Of a stretch of DNA of 64,000 nt, positions 42,059-51,313 are shown one piece after another. Where the stretch lies: contig JAFXSH010000138.1 in NCBI GenBank assembly GCA_017525805.1, positions 1 through 64,000 of the forward strand, in the 5' to 3' direction. This DNA is from Clostridia bacterium. GTDB lineage: Bacteria > Bacillota_A > Clostridia > Christensenellales > Aristaeellaceae. Within the stretch, counting starts at the first letter, position 1; each line of letters starts with the position of its first letter. The notes beneath the pieces are model-generated. The model was not told the origin of the DNA, ran no database searches, and saw nothing but the letters and a program-made list of their open reading frames with translations. The position numbers and the translations under genes were made by a program.

Positions 42059-43021
42059 GTGACCGATATCGGCGCGCGTATTCCGCGTAAGGGAAACGCT
42101 TTCACTCGTTGGCTGCGCGGATTTACCGGGTATAAAAAACATCTTGCCCTGACGCTGATGTTTATCCCCGTGATCGTGTATTTCGTGATTTTTAAGTATA
42201 TCCCCATGGGCGGCATCGTGATCGCCTTTAAGAATTATAAGATCAGCAAGGGCATATGGGGAAGCGCATGGTGCGGCCTGGACAATTTCACCAAGGCTTT
42301 CAACACGCCCACCTTTGCCCGCGCCGTACGGAACACCCTGGAAATCAGCGGGATGAAGCTGCTGTTCGGCTTCCCCGCGCCTATCATTTTAGCGCTGATG
42401 CTCAACGAAGTGAGCCATATCCGCTTCAAGAAAACGGTGCAGACCATCACTTACCTGCCCCATTTTTTAAGCTGGGTGGTGCTGGCCGGTATGTTCCAGC
42501 AGCTCCTTTCCCCCAACAACGGCGCGGTGAACTCATTGCTGAAACAGTTTTTCGGGGTGCAGGAATCCATCTACTTCCTTGGCAACAACAAATACTTCCG
42601 GGGCACCCTGATCGTGACCGACATCTGGAAGAATGTGGGCTGGTCCTCCATCCTGTATCTTGCCACCATTTCCGGCATCGACCCGTCTCTTTATGAGGCG
42701 GCCACGGTGGACGGCGCTTCCCGCTGGCAGTGTACCCGGTATATCACCCTCCCCTCTCTGGTGAGCACCATCGTGATCATGCTGATTCTTAGCATCGGTT
42801 CCATCATGGACGCGGGCTTTGACCAGGTATTCAACCTGTACAACAGCGCCGTGTACCAGACGGGGGACATCATCGACACTTACGTGTACCGCTACGGCTT
42901 GGGGGATATGAAATACTCCCTGGCCACCGCCGTGGGCCTCTTTAAAAACGTGATCGCATTCGTGCTGGTGGTGGGGACCAATCTGATTACCCGCAAAATC
43001 AGCGGCGAAGGCATCTGGTAA
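42059..43021 (+). CDS. ABC polysaccharide importer permease 1 (LplB type)
   Basis: About 320 residues. After a basic tail the membrane part starts HLALTLMFIPVIVYFVIFKY, followed by IPMGGIVIAFKNYKISKGIW, the LplB-type hallmark. The EAA loop is EAATVDGASRWQCTRYITLP; the C-terminal end reads GLFKNVIAFVLVVGTNLITR. The start is taken as GTG 42059, because GGGGGAGG lies 7 bases upstream while the in-frame ATG at 42053 is only 1 base from it. Paired with the permease that follows and the binding protein at 44027. LplB-type systems import oligosaccharides and, as here, usually lack their own ATPase gene. Confidence 0.88.
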   Translation: MTDIGARIPRKGNAFTRWLRGFTGYKKHLALTLMFIPVIVYFVIFKYIPMGGIVIAFKNYKISKGIWGSAWCGLDNFTKAFNTPTFARAVRNTLEISGMKLLFGFPAPIILALMLNEVSHIRFKKTVQTITYLPHFLSWVVLAGMFQQLLSPNNGAVNSLLKQFFGVQESIYFLGNNKYFRGTLIVTDIWKNVGWSSILYLATISGIDPSLYEAATVDGASRWQCTRYITLPSLVSTIVIMLILSIGSIMDAGFDQVFNLYNSAVYQTGDIIDTYVYRYGLGDMKYSLATAVGLFKNVIAFVLVVGTNLITRKISGEGIW

Positions 43022-43036
43022 GGGGGGGCGGCGGAT

Positions 43037-43918
43037 ATGACCCAGAAAAAAATGACGGTGGGCAAGGCGATCATCTACCTTGTGCTGACGCTGCTGAGCG
43101 CTTCCATCGTGCTGGCCTTCTGGCACCTGCTGAACCTGAGCCTCTCCCCCAGCTATATCGCCACCAAGGGCGGCCTGCTGCTGTATCCCAGGGACGCCAC
43201 CTGGGACAATTACGCCCGGGTGATCGACAACCGCTATATCTGGCTTGGGTATAAAAATACCCTGATCCGTACAGTGATCGGCACGGTGCTGCAATTGTTC
43301 TTTACTGCCATGGGCGCTTACGTGCTCAGCAAGCGCTTCTTTCCCCACCGTACCTTCTGGACGCTGTTCATCGTGTTCACCATGTTTTTCTCCGGTGGCC
43401 TGATTCCCAGCTATTTGGTGGTGAAAAATTTGGGGTTGCTGGATACCTACGCTTCCATGATCCTGCCGGGCTTCATCAGCGCCTACAACATGGTGATCAT
43501 GCGCAACTTTTTCCAATCCCTGCCCGAGGAAATCGAGGAAAGCTGCCTGATCGACGGGGCGGGGCGGTTCCGCATTTTCATGCAGATCGTGCTTCCCCTG
43601 TCCAAGCCCATTTTGGCTACGGTGGCCCTGTGGCTGGTGGTGGGGCACTGGAACAGCTGGTTCGACGTGCTGATTTACATTTCGGACGATACCAAGTTCA
43701 CCCTGCAAATTGTGCTGCGCCGCATCATCATCACCGGTTCCAAAGAAATCCTGGATACCAGCGCCGCGGCCAACGCGGCGGAAATGGAATCCGTGGTCTC
43801 CTCCGAGGGCCTGAAAGCCGCTTGTATCTTCGTTACCACCTTTCCCATTCTCTGCGCTTACCCATTCGTGCAGAAGTTCTTTGTGAAGGGGATCATGATC
43901 GGATCGCTCAAGGGATAA
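43037..43918 (+). CDS. ABC polysaccharide importer permease 2 (YtcP/LplC type)
   Basis: A 293-residue membrane protein with six segments beginning AIIYLVLTLLSASIVLAFWH. The family's GGLLLYPRDATWDNYARVID loop, IDGAGRFRIFMQIVLP EAA loop and C-terminal FVKGIMIGSLKG are present. The start has a GGGGGGGCGGCGG ribosome site. It lies 15 bases after permease 1. A repeat element and hairpin separate it from the binding-protein gene. Confidence 0.9.
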   Translation: MTQKKMTVGKAIIYLVLTLLSASIVLAFWHLLNLSLSPSYIATKGGLLLYPRDATWDNYARVIDNRYIWLGYKNTLIRTVIGTVLQLFFTAMGAYVLSKRFFPHRTFWTLFIVFTMFFSGGLIPSYLVVKNLGLLDTYASMILPGFISAYNMVIMRNFFQSLPEEIEESCLIDGAGRFRIFMQIVLPLSKPILATVALWLVVGHWNSWFDVLIYISDDTKFTLQIVLRRIIITGSKEILDTSAAANAAEMESVVSSEGLKAACIFVTTFPILCAYPFVQKFFVKGIMIGSLKG

Positions 43919-43962
43919 GAGTTGAGATCGATATACTTGTCAGACAAACTTCTTCTCAACTC
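43919..43962. repeat. Intergenic inverted repeat before the LplA-type gene
   Basis: GAGTTGAGA (43919-43927) and TCTCAACTC (43954-43962) are perfect inverted copies; TTGT-CAG-ACAA lies between them. CTCCACTC follows directly, a motif shared with the element at 2675-2769. Confidence 0.5.
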
Positions 43963-43984
43963 TCCACTCTGAAAAAAGAACCCA

Positions 43985-44004
43985 ATCAGAGCGTTGTCTC
44001 TGAT
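43985..44004 (+). promoter_or_regulatory. Leader hairpin upstream of the binding-protein gene
   Basis: ATCAGAG (43985-43991), loop CGTTGT, CTCTGAT (43998-44004), ending 6 bases before AAAGGAGG. It may stabilise the binding-protein mRNA or limit read-through from the permeases. Confidence 0.45.
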
Positions 44005-44026
44005 AAAATAAAAGGAGGTAAACAAC

Positions 44027-45652
44027 ATGAAAGGTTCCCGTATTCTTGCCCTGCTGGTGGCCGTGATCATGGTCATGGCGCTGGTCCCGGCCATGGCTGA
44101 AGATGAGCCAATCAAGATTTCTGTGGCTGGCTACATGTTCGGTCCCATCGACAATGAGAAGGACGTCATCACGCCCCTGGTTGAGCAGCAGCTCAAGGAA
44201 AAGCACGGCATCAACGTGGACATTGAAGTGGTCTACATTGAGCAGGCCAACTACGCCGAGATCCTGAACACTCGTCTGGCTGGCGGCACCGCCCCCGACG
44301 TGTTCCTGGCCCAGGGCGCTACCACCCTGCGCAGCTACTACGATCAGGGCGTCATCAAGACCTGGGATGAAGAATTCCTCAAGGCCAACGCCCCCCACGT
44401 GTACGATTTCATCGTGAACGGCGCCGCCTACGGCGATCTGCTGCCCTATGTGGATCAGTGGAAAGCCGCTTCCAAGGTGGACGGCGAAATGTGCGTGCTG
44501 CCCTCCTTCAAGCCGGATGGCTCCATGCCCTACAAGACGCTGATCTACCGCGGCGACTGGCTGGAGAAGTTGGGTGTGACGGAAGAAACCCTGCCCAAGA
44601 CCGTGGATGATTTCGTGGCCCTCATGACCCGCTTTGCCAAGGAAGACCCGGACGGCAACGGCCAGGATGACACCTACGGCATGAGCGTGACCGCCATGAA
44701 AGCCCTGTTTGGCGCTTACGGCCTGGGCGAAGAAGGCCTCGCCGGCGGCGGCAGCGGCATTTTCGTGGAACGGGACGGCAAGCTGGTCAGCTCCGATGTG
44801 GCCGATGAAGCCAAGGAAGTTGTTGAACTGCTGGCCAAGATGTATGCCGACGGCCTGATCGACCCCGAATTCGTGGCGGGCAAGGAATCCGTCGCGGGTA
44901 GCTACTGGGCCATCTCCCAGGGCATGGTGAACGGCCTGTACGGTGTTTCCGCCAACGCTTCCATCGACCATTACCGCCTCAAGGAAGTCATGGGCGATGA
45001 CGGCGGCCGCTGCGCTCAGGAATACTGGGCTGTGAACGGTGAAGATTCCACCTTCGTCTATGGCCCGTGGCCGGCTGGCCCCAAGGGCGATTACGGCTGG
45101 GTGACCGGCTATGCCGTGGCTGTGAGCGAGAGCGCCGTATACAACGCCGCTATGAGCGATGAAAAGCTGGCTGTTATCTTCCAGATCCTGGATGCTTTTG
45201 CCACCGATGACGAACTGTACATGACCGCTTTCGCCGGTATTGAAGGCACTCACTACGAGAAGCAGGAAAATGGCACCATCAAGCGCCTCATGGGCAACGA
45301 AGAACTGAACGCCGTGGGCGTTTGGGGCTGCCGCAGCCTCTACGGCGCGGACCGCGCGTTCTCTCAGCTGGCCTATGACATGGCTTTCTACAAGGATCCT
45401 TCCATCGCCAACCGCCTGAACTGGTTCAAGAAGGATCAGTATAACAGCTACATTCAGGACGCCGTGTCCGAAACCCTGCCCAGCGCCGATCTGTTCTCTG
45501 AACTGAACACTCTCCGCGACGAAGCGTGGGTAGCCATGATCCGCGGCGAACGTTCCCTGGACACCTGGGATGAATACGTTCAGTCCTGGCTGGATGCCGG
45601 CGGACAGATCCTGACTGACGAAGCCAACGCCTGGTACGAGGCTCAGAAGTAA
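44027..45652 (+). CDS. ABC polysaccharide importer solute-binding protein (LplA type)
   Basis: A 541-residue secreted binding protein. Signal peptide MKGSRILALLVAVIMVMALV, cleavage after AMA, no lipobox cysteine. The mature protein starts EDEPIKISVAGYMFGP and has GGTAPDVFLAQGATTLRSYY, LTRFAKEDPDGNGQDDTYGM (a calcium-binding-like DxDxNxxxD loop usual in LplA proteins) and a C-terminal YVQSWLDAGGQILTDEANAW. Length fits the LplA/YtcQ group (500-560). AAAGGAGG precedes ATG 44027. It is the last gene of the importer operon, just before a GH38 family gene, so an oligosaccharide with mannose-type residues is a reasonable ligand guess. Confidence 0.9.
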   Translation: MKGSRILALLVAVIMVMALVPAMAEDEPIKISVAGYMFGPIDNEKDVITPLVEQQLKEKHGINVDIEVVYIEQANYAEILNTRLAGGTAPDVFLAQGATTLRSYYDQGVIKTWDEEFLKANAPHVYDFIVNGAAYGDLLPYVDQWKAASKVDGEMCVLPSFKPDGSMPYKTLIYRGDWLEKLGVTEETLPKTVDDFVALMTRFAKEDPDGNGQDDTYGMSVTAMKALFGAYGLGEEGLAGGGSGIFVERDGKLVSSDVADEAKEVVELLAKMYADGLIDPEFVAGKESVAGSYWAISQGMVNGLYGVSANASIDHYRLKEVMGDDGGRCAQEYWAVNGEDSTFVYGPWPAGPKGDYGWVTGYAVAVSESAVYNAAMSDEKLAVIFQILDAFATDDELYMTAFAGIEGTHYEKQENGTIKRLMGNEELNAVGVWGCRSLYGADRAFSQLAYDMAFYKDPSIANRLNWFKKDQYNSYIQDAVSETLPSADLFSELNTLRDEAWVAMIRGERSLDTWDEYVQSWLDAGGQILTDEANAWYEAQK

Positions 45653-45667
45653 TTCCCAACTTTAGAT

Positions 45668-45695
45668 GGGGGCTGTCGCGTCTGCGGCAGCCCCC
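45668..45695 (+). terminator. Hairpin between the LplA-type and GH38 genes
   Basis: GGGGGCTGTCGC (45668-45679) pairs with GCGGCAGCCCCC (45684-45695), one G-U pair, 4-base loop. The following ATTTC is weakly U-rich, so partial termination is likely and GH38 could be expressed by read-through. Confidence 0.6.
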
Positions 45696-45725
45696 ATTTC
45701 AAACCACAAAAAGGTAGGGTTTTTC

Positions 45726-48170
45726 GTGAAAGAATTGCGGAGAAAATGGCACATCGACGTGCTGCACCACTCTCACACGGACATCGGCTATACAGCAAGG
45801 CAGGAGCTGATCTGCCGTCAGCACGCCGGTTTCCTGCGCCAGGCGCTGGATATCCTGCGCGATGAAGATTCACGGGGGCAAGGCTTCCGCTGGCAATGCG
45901 AAAACTGGTGGCAAATCGAAAATTTCCTGCAAAACGCGGGAGAAGCGGATAAAGCGGACCTGATCCGTTTCGTCCGGGAGGGAAAAATCGGTCTGAGCGC
46001 CAGCTACCTGAACCTGACCGATCTGATCGACGAAACCGTATTGCGGGAGCATTTGGCGCTGGCGCGCGCCTGGGCCGATGAAATTGGCGTACCCATGAAA
46101 AGCGCCATGACGGCGGACGTCAACGGCTATTCCGCCGGACTTCCGGACGCGCTTTCCGACGCGGGCGTCAAATACTTTTACAGCGCCATCCACACGCACC
46201 ACGGGATGTATCCCCTGCGCGAAAACCCGGCTTTTTTCCGTTGGCGCGGCCCCGGCGGCGGGAGCGTGCTGGCCTTTTCGGGGGAGCATTATCACTGGGG
46301 CCACGCGCTGGGGCTGTGCCCGAACGGCGTTTCTTCCATGATGCTGAACGACGAGTTCCTGCAAGCCATTGAAAGCGGAAAGCTCCTGTCCACAGATGCC
46401 GAAACGACGGAACGGGAAGAGATGGACCTTGCCGAAACGCGCATCACCCGATACCTTTCCGTCTTGGATGACCACGGCTGGCCCCTTGATTTTATGCCCG
46501 TATTCGTCAGCGGCGTTCTTTCCGACAATTCCCCGCCGAACATCCGGGTGGCGGAGCGGGTGGCTCGGCTGAACGAGCGGTTTGGCGGCAGGGTTTCCCT
46601 GAGCATGACCACCTTAGACGCTTTCTTTGAAAAGCTGGAAAACAGCGGTGTGAATATCCCCGAATATACCGGCGACTGGACGGACTGGTGGGCGGACGGC
46701 ATAGGCTCCACGCCGGATGCGGTAAAAATCTATCGGGAAGCGCAGCGATGCCGGAATTTAGCCGCGCTCCTTGACCCGGAAAGACGCTGGACCGACAGCG
46801 GGCTTTGGCGGGAATCCGGGCGGAATATGATGCTCTATGCCGAGCACACCTGGGGGCACTCCGCATCCGTTTCCGATCCATATCTTTCGCTGGTTTCTGA
46901 ATTGCAGCTGAAAAAAACCTGCTTCGCCGTCAACGCCAACAGCCAGGCCAACGCGCTGCTGGACGGTGTGCTGGCGGCTTTGGGGAACAGAACGATCCGC
47001 CCGGACAGGCCGGGGAGAATCCGGGTAATGAATCCGTATCCCTTTTCCGTCCGTTTTCCGGTTGCCGCATCGCTGCTGGGCTGGGAAACCCTGGAGGGGC
47101 AAATCCAGGAATCGCGTCCGCTGACGCTGAAAGACATGGAAACAGGCAGCCTTCTTGCCACCCAGACCAGACGTGGGCCGAGGGGCCGCCTGGCGGAAAC
47201 GGTGCTGGCCCTTTCGCCCGGTGAATGCCGGGAGCTGCAAATTGTTTACGCGCCGCCGGATCAAAAAATGCCGCCGCATACGCCCTGGATGTGCGCGGAC
47301 GGCATCACGGATCAGGAGGGCATTGAAGAACTAACTCTGCCGGACTATGTGGAAACGGATTTCCTGCGCATCCGGACAGACTCGGTGCGCGGAATCGCTT
47401 CGATCATAGAAAAGCAGACGGGACGGGAGCTGCTCTCCCCCGCCGCGAATCACGGCGCGTTTACCTGCCTTTATAAGGCGACGCCCACGTCAGGCTCCCG
47501 CAACGCTTCCCGCAGGAAGATGGGGCGGCGGCGGGAAACGGTGAACACGCGGCAGTACGCCGCCCGGCCCAAGCTTTTTTCCATCGCCGACCAGGGCGAT
47601 GTATCCGTCACCTTAAGCGTCGCGTATGAACTGGAAGGCACGGACGAATGCACGCTGGATTTGAAGATTTACCGGCATCTTCCCCGGATGGACGCCCGCG
47701 TCAGGATCAAAAAGCAAAGCCAGGCTGATCCCGAGGAAATCCAGGTAGCGCTGCCTTTCGTGACGGACGGAAGCAACGAAACCTGGATCGATAAGACCGG
47801 CTGCGTGATCCGTCCGGGCCTGGATCAGCTGCCGGGCACCTGCCAAATGTTCTGGTGCCTGCAAAGCGGCGTCCTTCGGAGGGGAAGTGCCTTTGACCTG
47901 CTTATCAGCTGCCCGGACACGCCGCTGATATCCTTCAGCGAAGAAAAGAAAGGGCCCGTCACATTGTGCGACGGGCAAAGCGAAGCGCTGAACCATGGAG
48001 AAATCTTCAGCCGGATCATGAATAATTATTGGGAAACCAATTTTTCCGTTGACCTTGGCGGCTGGCATGAGTTCCGTTATGTGATCACCCTGGAAACACC
48101 CGATGCCCCGGCGGAACAGATGAAGCGCTGCGAGGCGCTGGGCACTGGCTTGCCAATCTTGGAATTATGA
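45726..48170 (+). CDS. GH38-like alpha-mannosidase family protein
   Basis: An 814-residue cytoplasmic protein. HSHTDIGY (15-22) matches the metal-binding H-x-D start of GH38 and ADVNG with Asp131 is the probable nucleophile. Further family segments are HIDVLHHSHTDIGYT, AVKIYREAQRCRNLAAL, NMMLYAEHTWGHSASV (HTWG with the third metal His) and the C-terminal beta domains. It belongs to the divergent branch with DIGYT rather than DLAW, whose substrates are less well known. The start GTG 45726 is preferred: AAAGGTAGGG lies 6 bases upstream, whereas the ATG at 45666 is within the preceding hairpin and has no ribosome site. Probably acts on oligosaccharides from the adjacent importer. Confidence 0.8.
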   Translation: MKELRRKWHIDVLHHSHTDIGYTARQELICRQHAGFLRQALDILRDEDSRGQGFRWQCENWWQIENFLQNAGEADKADLIRFVREGKIGLSASYLNLTDLIDETVLREHLALARAWADEIGVPMKSAMTADVNGYSAGLPDALSDAGVKYFYSAIHTHHGMYPLRENPAFFRWRGPGGGSVLAFSGEHYHWGHALGLCPNGVSSMMLNDEFLQAIESGKLLSTDAETTEREEMDLAETRITRYLSVLDDHGWPLDFMPVFVSGVLSDNSPPNIRVAERVARLNERFGGRVSLSMTTLDAFFEKLENSGVNIPEYTGDWTDWWADGIGSTPDAVKIYREAQRCRNLAALLDPERRWTDSGLWRESGRNMMLYAEHTWGHSASVSDPYLSLVSELQLKKTCFAVNANSQANALLDGVLAALGNRTIRPDRPGRIRVMNPYPFSVRFPVAASLLGWETLEGQIQESRPLTLKDMETGSLLATQTRRGPRGRLAETVLALSPGECRELQIVYAPPDQKMPPHTPWMCADGITDQEGIEELTLPDYVETDFLRIRTDSVRGIASIIEKQTGRELLSPAANHGAFTCLYKATPTSGSRNASRRKMGRRRETVNTRQYAARPKLFSIADQGDVSVTLSVAYELEGTDECTLDLKIYRHLPRMDARVRIKKQSQADPEEIQVALPFVTDGSNETWIDKTGCVIRPGLDQLPGTCQMFWCLQSGVLRRGSAFDLLISCPDTPLISFSEEKKGPVTLCDGQSEALNHGEIFSRIMNNYWETNFSVDLGGWHEFRYVITLETPDAPAEQMKRCEALGTGLPILEL

Positions 48171-48172
48171 GA

Positions 48173-48207
48173 AAAAGCAGGGAGCTGTACGAACAGCTCC
48201 CCATTTT
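48173..48207. terminator. Bidirectional terminator between convergent GH genes
   Basis: GGGAGCTGT (48180-48188), ACGA loop, ACAGCTCCC (48193-48201). A-rich on the left and U-rich on the right, so it can serve both the GH38 (plus) and GH106-like (minus) genes. Confidence 0.75.
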
Positions 48208-48209
48208 CA

Positions 48210-51200
48210 TCAGTACGAAAAAATGTGCGGTTCGCTGAGCAGGCCGGAGGGGGCCAGGCGATAGGTACGCGTCCAGCGCATGCCGGTGGTGCGCCACGCC
48301 TGGGGGCCGAACCAAAGGAGCGAATCATCGTTCAGGTGGAAAGTGCCGAAGGAATTGATGCGGCTGGGGAATACCGTGATGTCCAGGATATGGTCGCCTT
48401 CGGCCAGGAAGCCCAGATCGGCCTCCGACGGGGAAAGGGAAAGATTGGCGATCCTTTTCCCATCCAACTCCGCCGTAACGCAGGGCGCGGAAAACAGCCC
48501 CAAACGCAGCCGGAGGCTCTCTCCGCCCTGGATATGATAGCGATAGGTAAGCTTTCCGGAATAGAAGGGCAGACCCTGCCGCGTCCAATCGCCGTAGTTG
48601 AGGCCATGGGGAGCGGGAATGACGCAGGTATCCGCGCCGCTCACCCGGACGCCGAAATCCCCCAGCAGGAACAGGTTTTCCGTACAGGTGGAGGCAGTGA
48701 TGGGCTTGACGATTTCCACCGTGTTAAGACCGGGATTCACCGGACCGACGCGGAAGCACGCGATGGATTCGTCCGTGAAGCAGCCGTCCTGCCGATTGCT
48801 AAGCGGTTCGCCATTGAACCATACCCGGGAAATATCCGCGTCCTCCAGCGCCAGCCGGGCAGAGGGAAGGGCGATTTCCGATTGGAAGGAAACGCGCAGG
48901 GAAAGGGTGTGCTCCGGCTTTTCAGGCGGCAGGAACCAGGGCTGCGCCCCCGATACGGCGGCTGTGGAAATGCCAAGCTTTTCCTTCGCGGCAACGCCGA
49001 TTCGCAGCATTTCCTCCGTATCCTGCCAGGGATCATCGTCGGTGCGCCACTTTGCCGTATCCAGCACCAGCACGTTATCTTCGCCTAAGATGATTTCATC
49101 CGGCGGCGGCAGCATGCGTTCACTTTTGGGCTCCCGAGCCAGGGAGAATTCCTCGGACATGCTGATACCGTAGCTGCCGTTCAGGGCAGCTGTACGCGCC
49201 CGCGCTTGTTTCCGGCTTCCGTCCGCCGGCGACAGGCGAAGCAGCAGGCTGTCCTGCGCCCAGCAATGCCAGGACACCACGGTGGTGTTCTCATCGTATT
49301 CCGCCGGAAGGGGAGAAATTTTCCCCGTCTTCGTATCACACACCGATACATTCCACAACCCGTTCAGCTCCACGCGGTAATCCTCCGGCTGATCCGGCTT
49401 GCCCTTGGGCGCGGGCATCACATGGGTAATGAACATGCTGCGGCAGGCGCCATCCTGGCGCAGGGCAGAAATCAGGTTATCGGTGGGACGGCCCTTAGCG
49501 GTCAGAATGCGGACTTCCCGCACCGGGCGGAGACTTTCGCATAAGCGTTCCAAATCCCAGGGCAGGTTTTCGCAGCTTTGGCTGAACTGTTCCGCGTCGC
49601 CGGAAGGAAGCGCGTCCACATAGCGCGGCGCGGCCCCCATAAAGATGACCCGGCCACCCTGTTTCCGGAATGAATGCAGGGCATTCAGCGTGGTGCGGCG
49701 CATGGTATCGCACATGGGCACGATCACAGCGTCGTAGCTCATTTCCCCCACGTTAAATGTTTTTCCCGGACGGAAAAGCCCGGGAAGCGTGGATTCACAG
49801 ATAAAATCAAAATCCAGGGTGTTGATCAGCAGCCAGCGGGTGATTTCCGCAAAGCGGCGGTCCAGCTCCGAGCGCTTTTGCCCTGTCATGTCATTGGGGC
49901 CGTAGGCGATCCAGCAGGATTCGATGGGGTGAATCACGCCGATGCGGACGAGGGGCTTTCCCCGTGTCATCAGGGTGTTCACCCTGGCGAAATGATTTTC
50001 GATATAGGGATATTCCCGCCACCAGGCGCTCTGATGCCCGATGGAGGCGGGATAATCCCGCTTGGATTCCCCGTGCATGGAGCACCAATACAAGTGGGGC
50101 ACGCGCACCGTAACGCCCAAGGCTGCCTGCCAGTCCCCTTGCAGCTTATGACCCTTAAAATCAAAGTCCCAATTCGTCACGCCGTACAATTCGCTGGTGA
50201 CGCCCGGGCAGCCCTGCTGATGAGCCGCGGAAGCAGCCTGCTTGAGGGTGGTGAATTCATGGCCGTCGCACAATTGATCCACTCCCGGCAGGGTGAAAGC
50301 CCGGTAGGCGCGCATGACCTCGCCCACAGACATCGCCTGGCTTTCCAGCCTGGCTTCGTCCATCATGTGGCCGGTCATGAGGAGGCCGTGATTTTGGCAC
50401 CACGCGCCGATCTGATCGCAGAAAGCGGAAACGAAGCGCTCGGTGGTATGGTCAAAGAACCGGTAGCGCACTGGGGATATCCCCTCCGGCTGCTCCCACA
50501 CAATCTCGGGCAAGCGGTCCAGCAGGCTTTCGCCGTAAGCCGCCCGATAGGTTTCCTCCAAGTCTCCCGTCCACGGCAGAAGCACATCCTGCAAATCCTT
50601 CGCGTGGGTCAGCGTGGTTTTTTTCGGCATCTGCGGCTCATCCGTAAAGATGGCAGGGCAGATACCGCCTATATCCCCGCCTAAGGCTTCCAAATAGCGG
50701 TTGTGGGTGATGTGAATGAAATCCCGGATGGCGGAAGGGTTCAGGGTGTCCACATAGCCGCTGAAATGGAACCAGGGGCCCGGCACGCTTCGCTTTTCCA
50801 CAGCGTACCATACATGCTCTTCTGGCGTTTCGTTTTCGCTGAGCCGCCGGTATGAAGCGAGATACCCTTGGGGATCGAGGGCGACCTCATAGCGGGCCAG
50901 TACACGCGCGTCGACGGCTTCCGGCGCGTTGGGGGTAAATACCACAAAGCACTGACGGTTTTCTTCCTTTTTCGTCACATAGCCGCCCGCGAAGCCGGAA
51001 GGCCACTTGTCCTCGTCATACAGCCAGGCAAGCATCCCTTGCTTCCGCGCTTCCTCCACGCAGAAGCGGATTTTGGCCATGAAGGCGTCGGAAAGGTACG
51101 GCACGGACATGCCGCAGCGGGTGTGCATATGGAAGCCGCCCATGCCCATTTCCTTCATGTAACCGATTTCACGGCGGAGCAGGTCTTCATCCAGGCCGCA

Positions 51201-51296
51201 GTTCCAGGCCCAAAAAGGCGCGCAGCGGTATTCGGAGCCAGGATTTCGGAAAAGCTCCGGATCTAAGGTATGTTCAGCACTACGGGGATACAGCAT
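48210..51296 (-). CDS. GH106-like glycoside hydrolase (alpha-L-rhamnosidase family)
   Basis: A 1028-residue protein without signal peptide. The N-terminus reads FRNPGSEYRCAPFWAWNCGL, EIGYMKEMGMGGFHMHTRCG and LAWLYDEDKWPSGFAGGYVT, the typical opening of GH106 barrels (PfWaWN, G.gGv, YDEd.WPSG.AGG). Later come TDEP, GVTSELYGVTNWDF and a glutamine-amidotransferase-like middle segment (YDAVIVPMCDTMRRTTLNAL), then beta-sandwich domains with a carbohydrate-binding-like end (RLGLFSAPCVTAELDGKRI). GH106 enzymes remove alpha-L-rhamnose. AAAGGAG precedes ATG 51296. It is 17 bases downstream of the GH38 gene on the same strand, so they form an operon. Family from motif recognition; the exact substrate is not established. 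Confidence 0.78.
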   Translation of the reverse strand: MLYPRSAEHTLDPELFRNPGSEYRCAPFWAWNCGLDEDLLRREIGYMKEMGMGGFHMHTRCGMSVPYLSDAFMAKIRFCVEEARKQGMLAWLYDEDKWPSGFAGGYVTKKEENRQCFVVFTPNAPEAVDARVLARYEVALDPQGYLASYRRLSENETPEEHVWYAVEKRSVPGPWFHFSGYVDTLNPSAIRDFIHITHNRYLEALGGDIGGICPAIFTDEPQMPKKTTLTHAKDLQDVLLPWTGDLEETYRAAYGESLLDRLPEIVWEQPEGISPVRYRFFDHTTERFVSAFCDQIGAWCQNHGLLMTGHMMDEARLESQAMSVGEVMRAYRAFTLPGVDQLCDGHEFTTLKQAASAAHQQGCPGVTSELYGVTNWDFDFKGHKLQGDWQAALGVTVRVPHLYWCSMHGESKRDYPASIGHQSAWWREYPYIENHFARVNTLMTRGKPLVRIGVIHPIESCWIAYGPNDMTGQKRSELDRRFAEITRWLLINTLDFDFICESTLPGLFRPGKTFNVGEMSYDAVIVPMCDTMRRTTLNALHSFRKQGGRVIFMGAAPRYVDALPSGDAEQFSQSCENLPWDLERLCESLRPVREVRILTAKGRPTDNLISALRQDGACRSMFITHVMPAPKGKPDQPEDYRVELNGLWNVSVCDTKTGKISPLPAEYDENTTVVSWHCWAQDSLLLRLSPADGSRKQARARTAALNGSYGISMSEEFSLAREPKSERMLPPPDEIILGEDNVLVLDTAKWRTDDDPWQDTEEMLRIGVAAKEKLGISTAAVSGAQPWFLPPEKPEHTLSLRVSFQSEIALPSARLALEDADISRVWFNGEPLSNRQDGCFTDESIACFRVGPVNPGLNTVEIVKPITASTCTENLFLLGDFGVRVSGADTCVIPAPHGLNYGDWTRQGLPFYSGKLTYRYHIQGGESLRLRLGLFSAPCVTAELDGKRIANLSLSPSEADLGFLAEGDHILDITVFPSRINSFGTFHLNDDSLLWFGPQAWRTTGMRWTRTYRLAPSGLLSEPHIFSY

Positions 51297-51313
51297 AAAC
51301 AGACTCCTTTCCT

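Noticed and set aside
45666..45668. ATG 45666 as start of the GH38-like gene
   Set aside because: It lies at the base of the intercistronic hairpin without a ribosome site; GTG 45726 has AAAGGTAGGG at the right distance.
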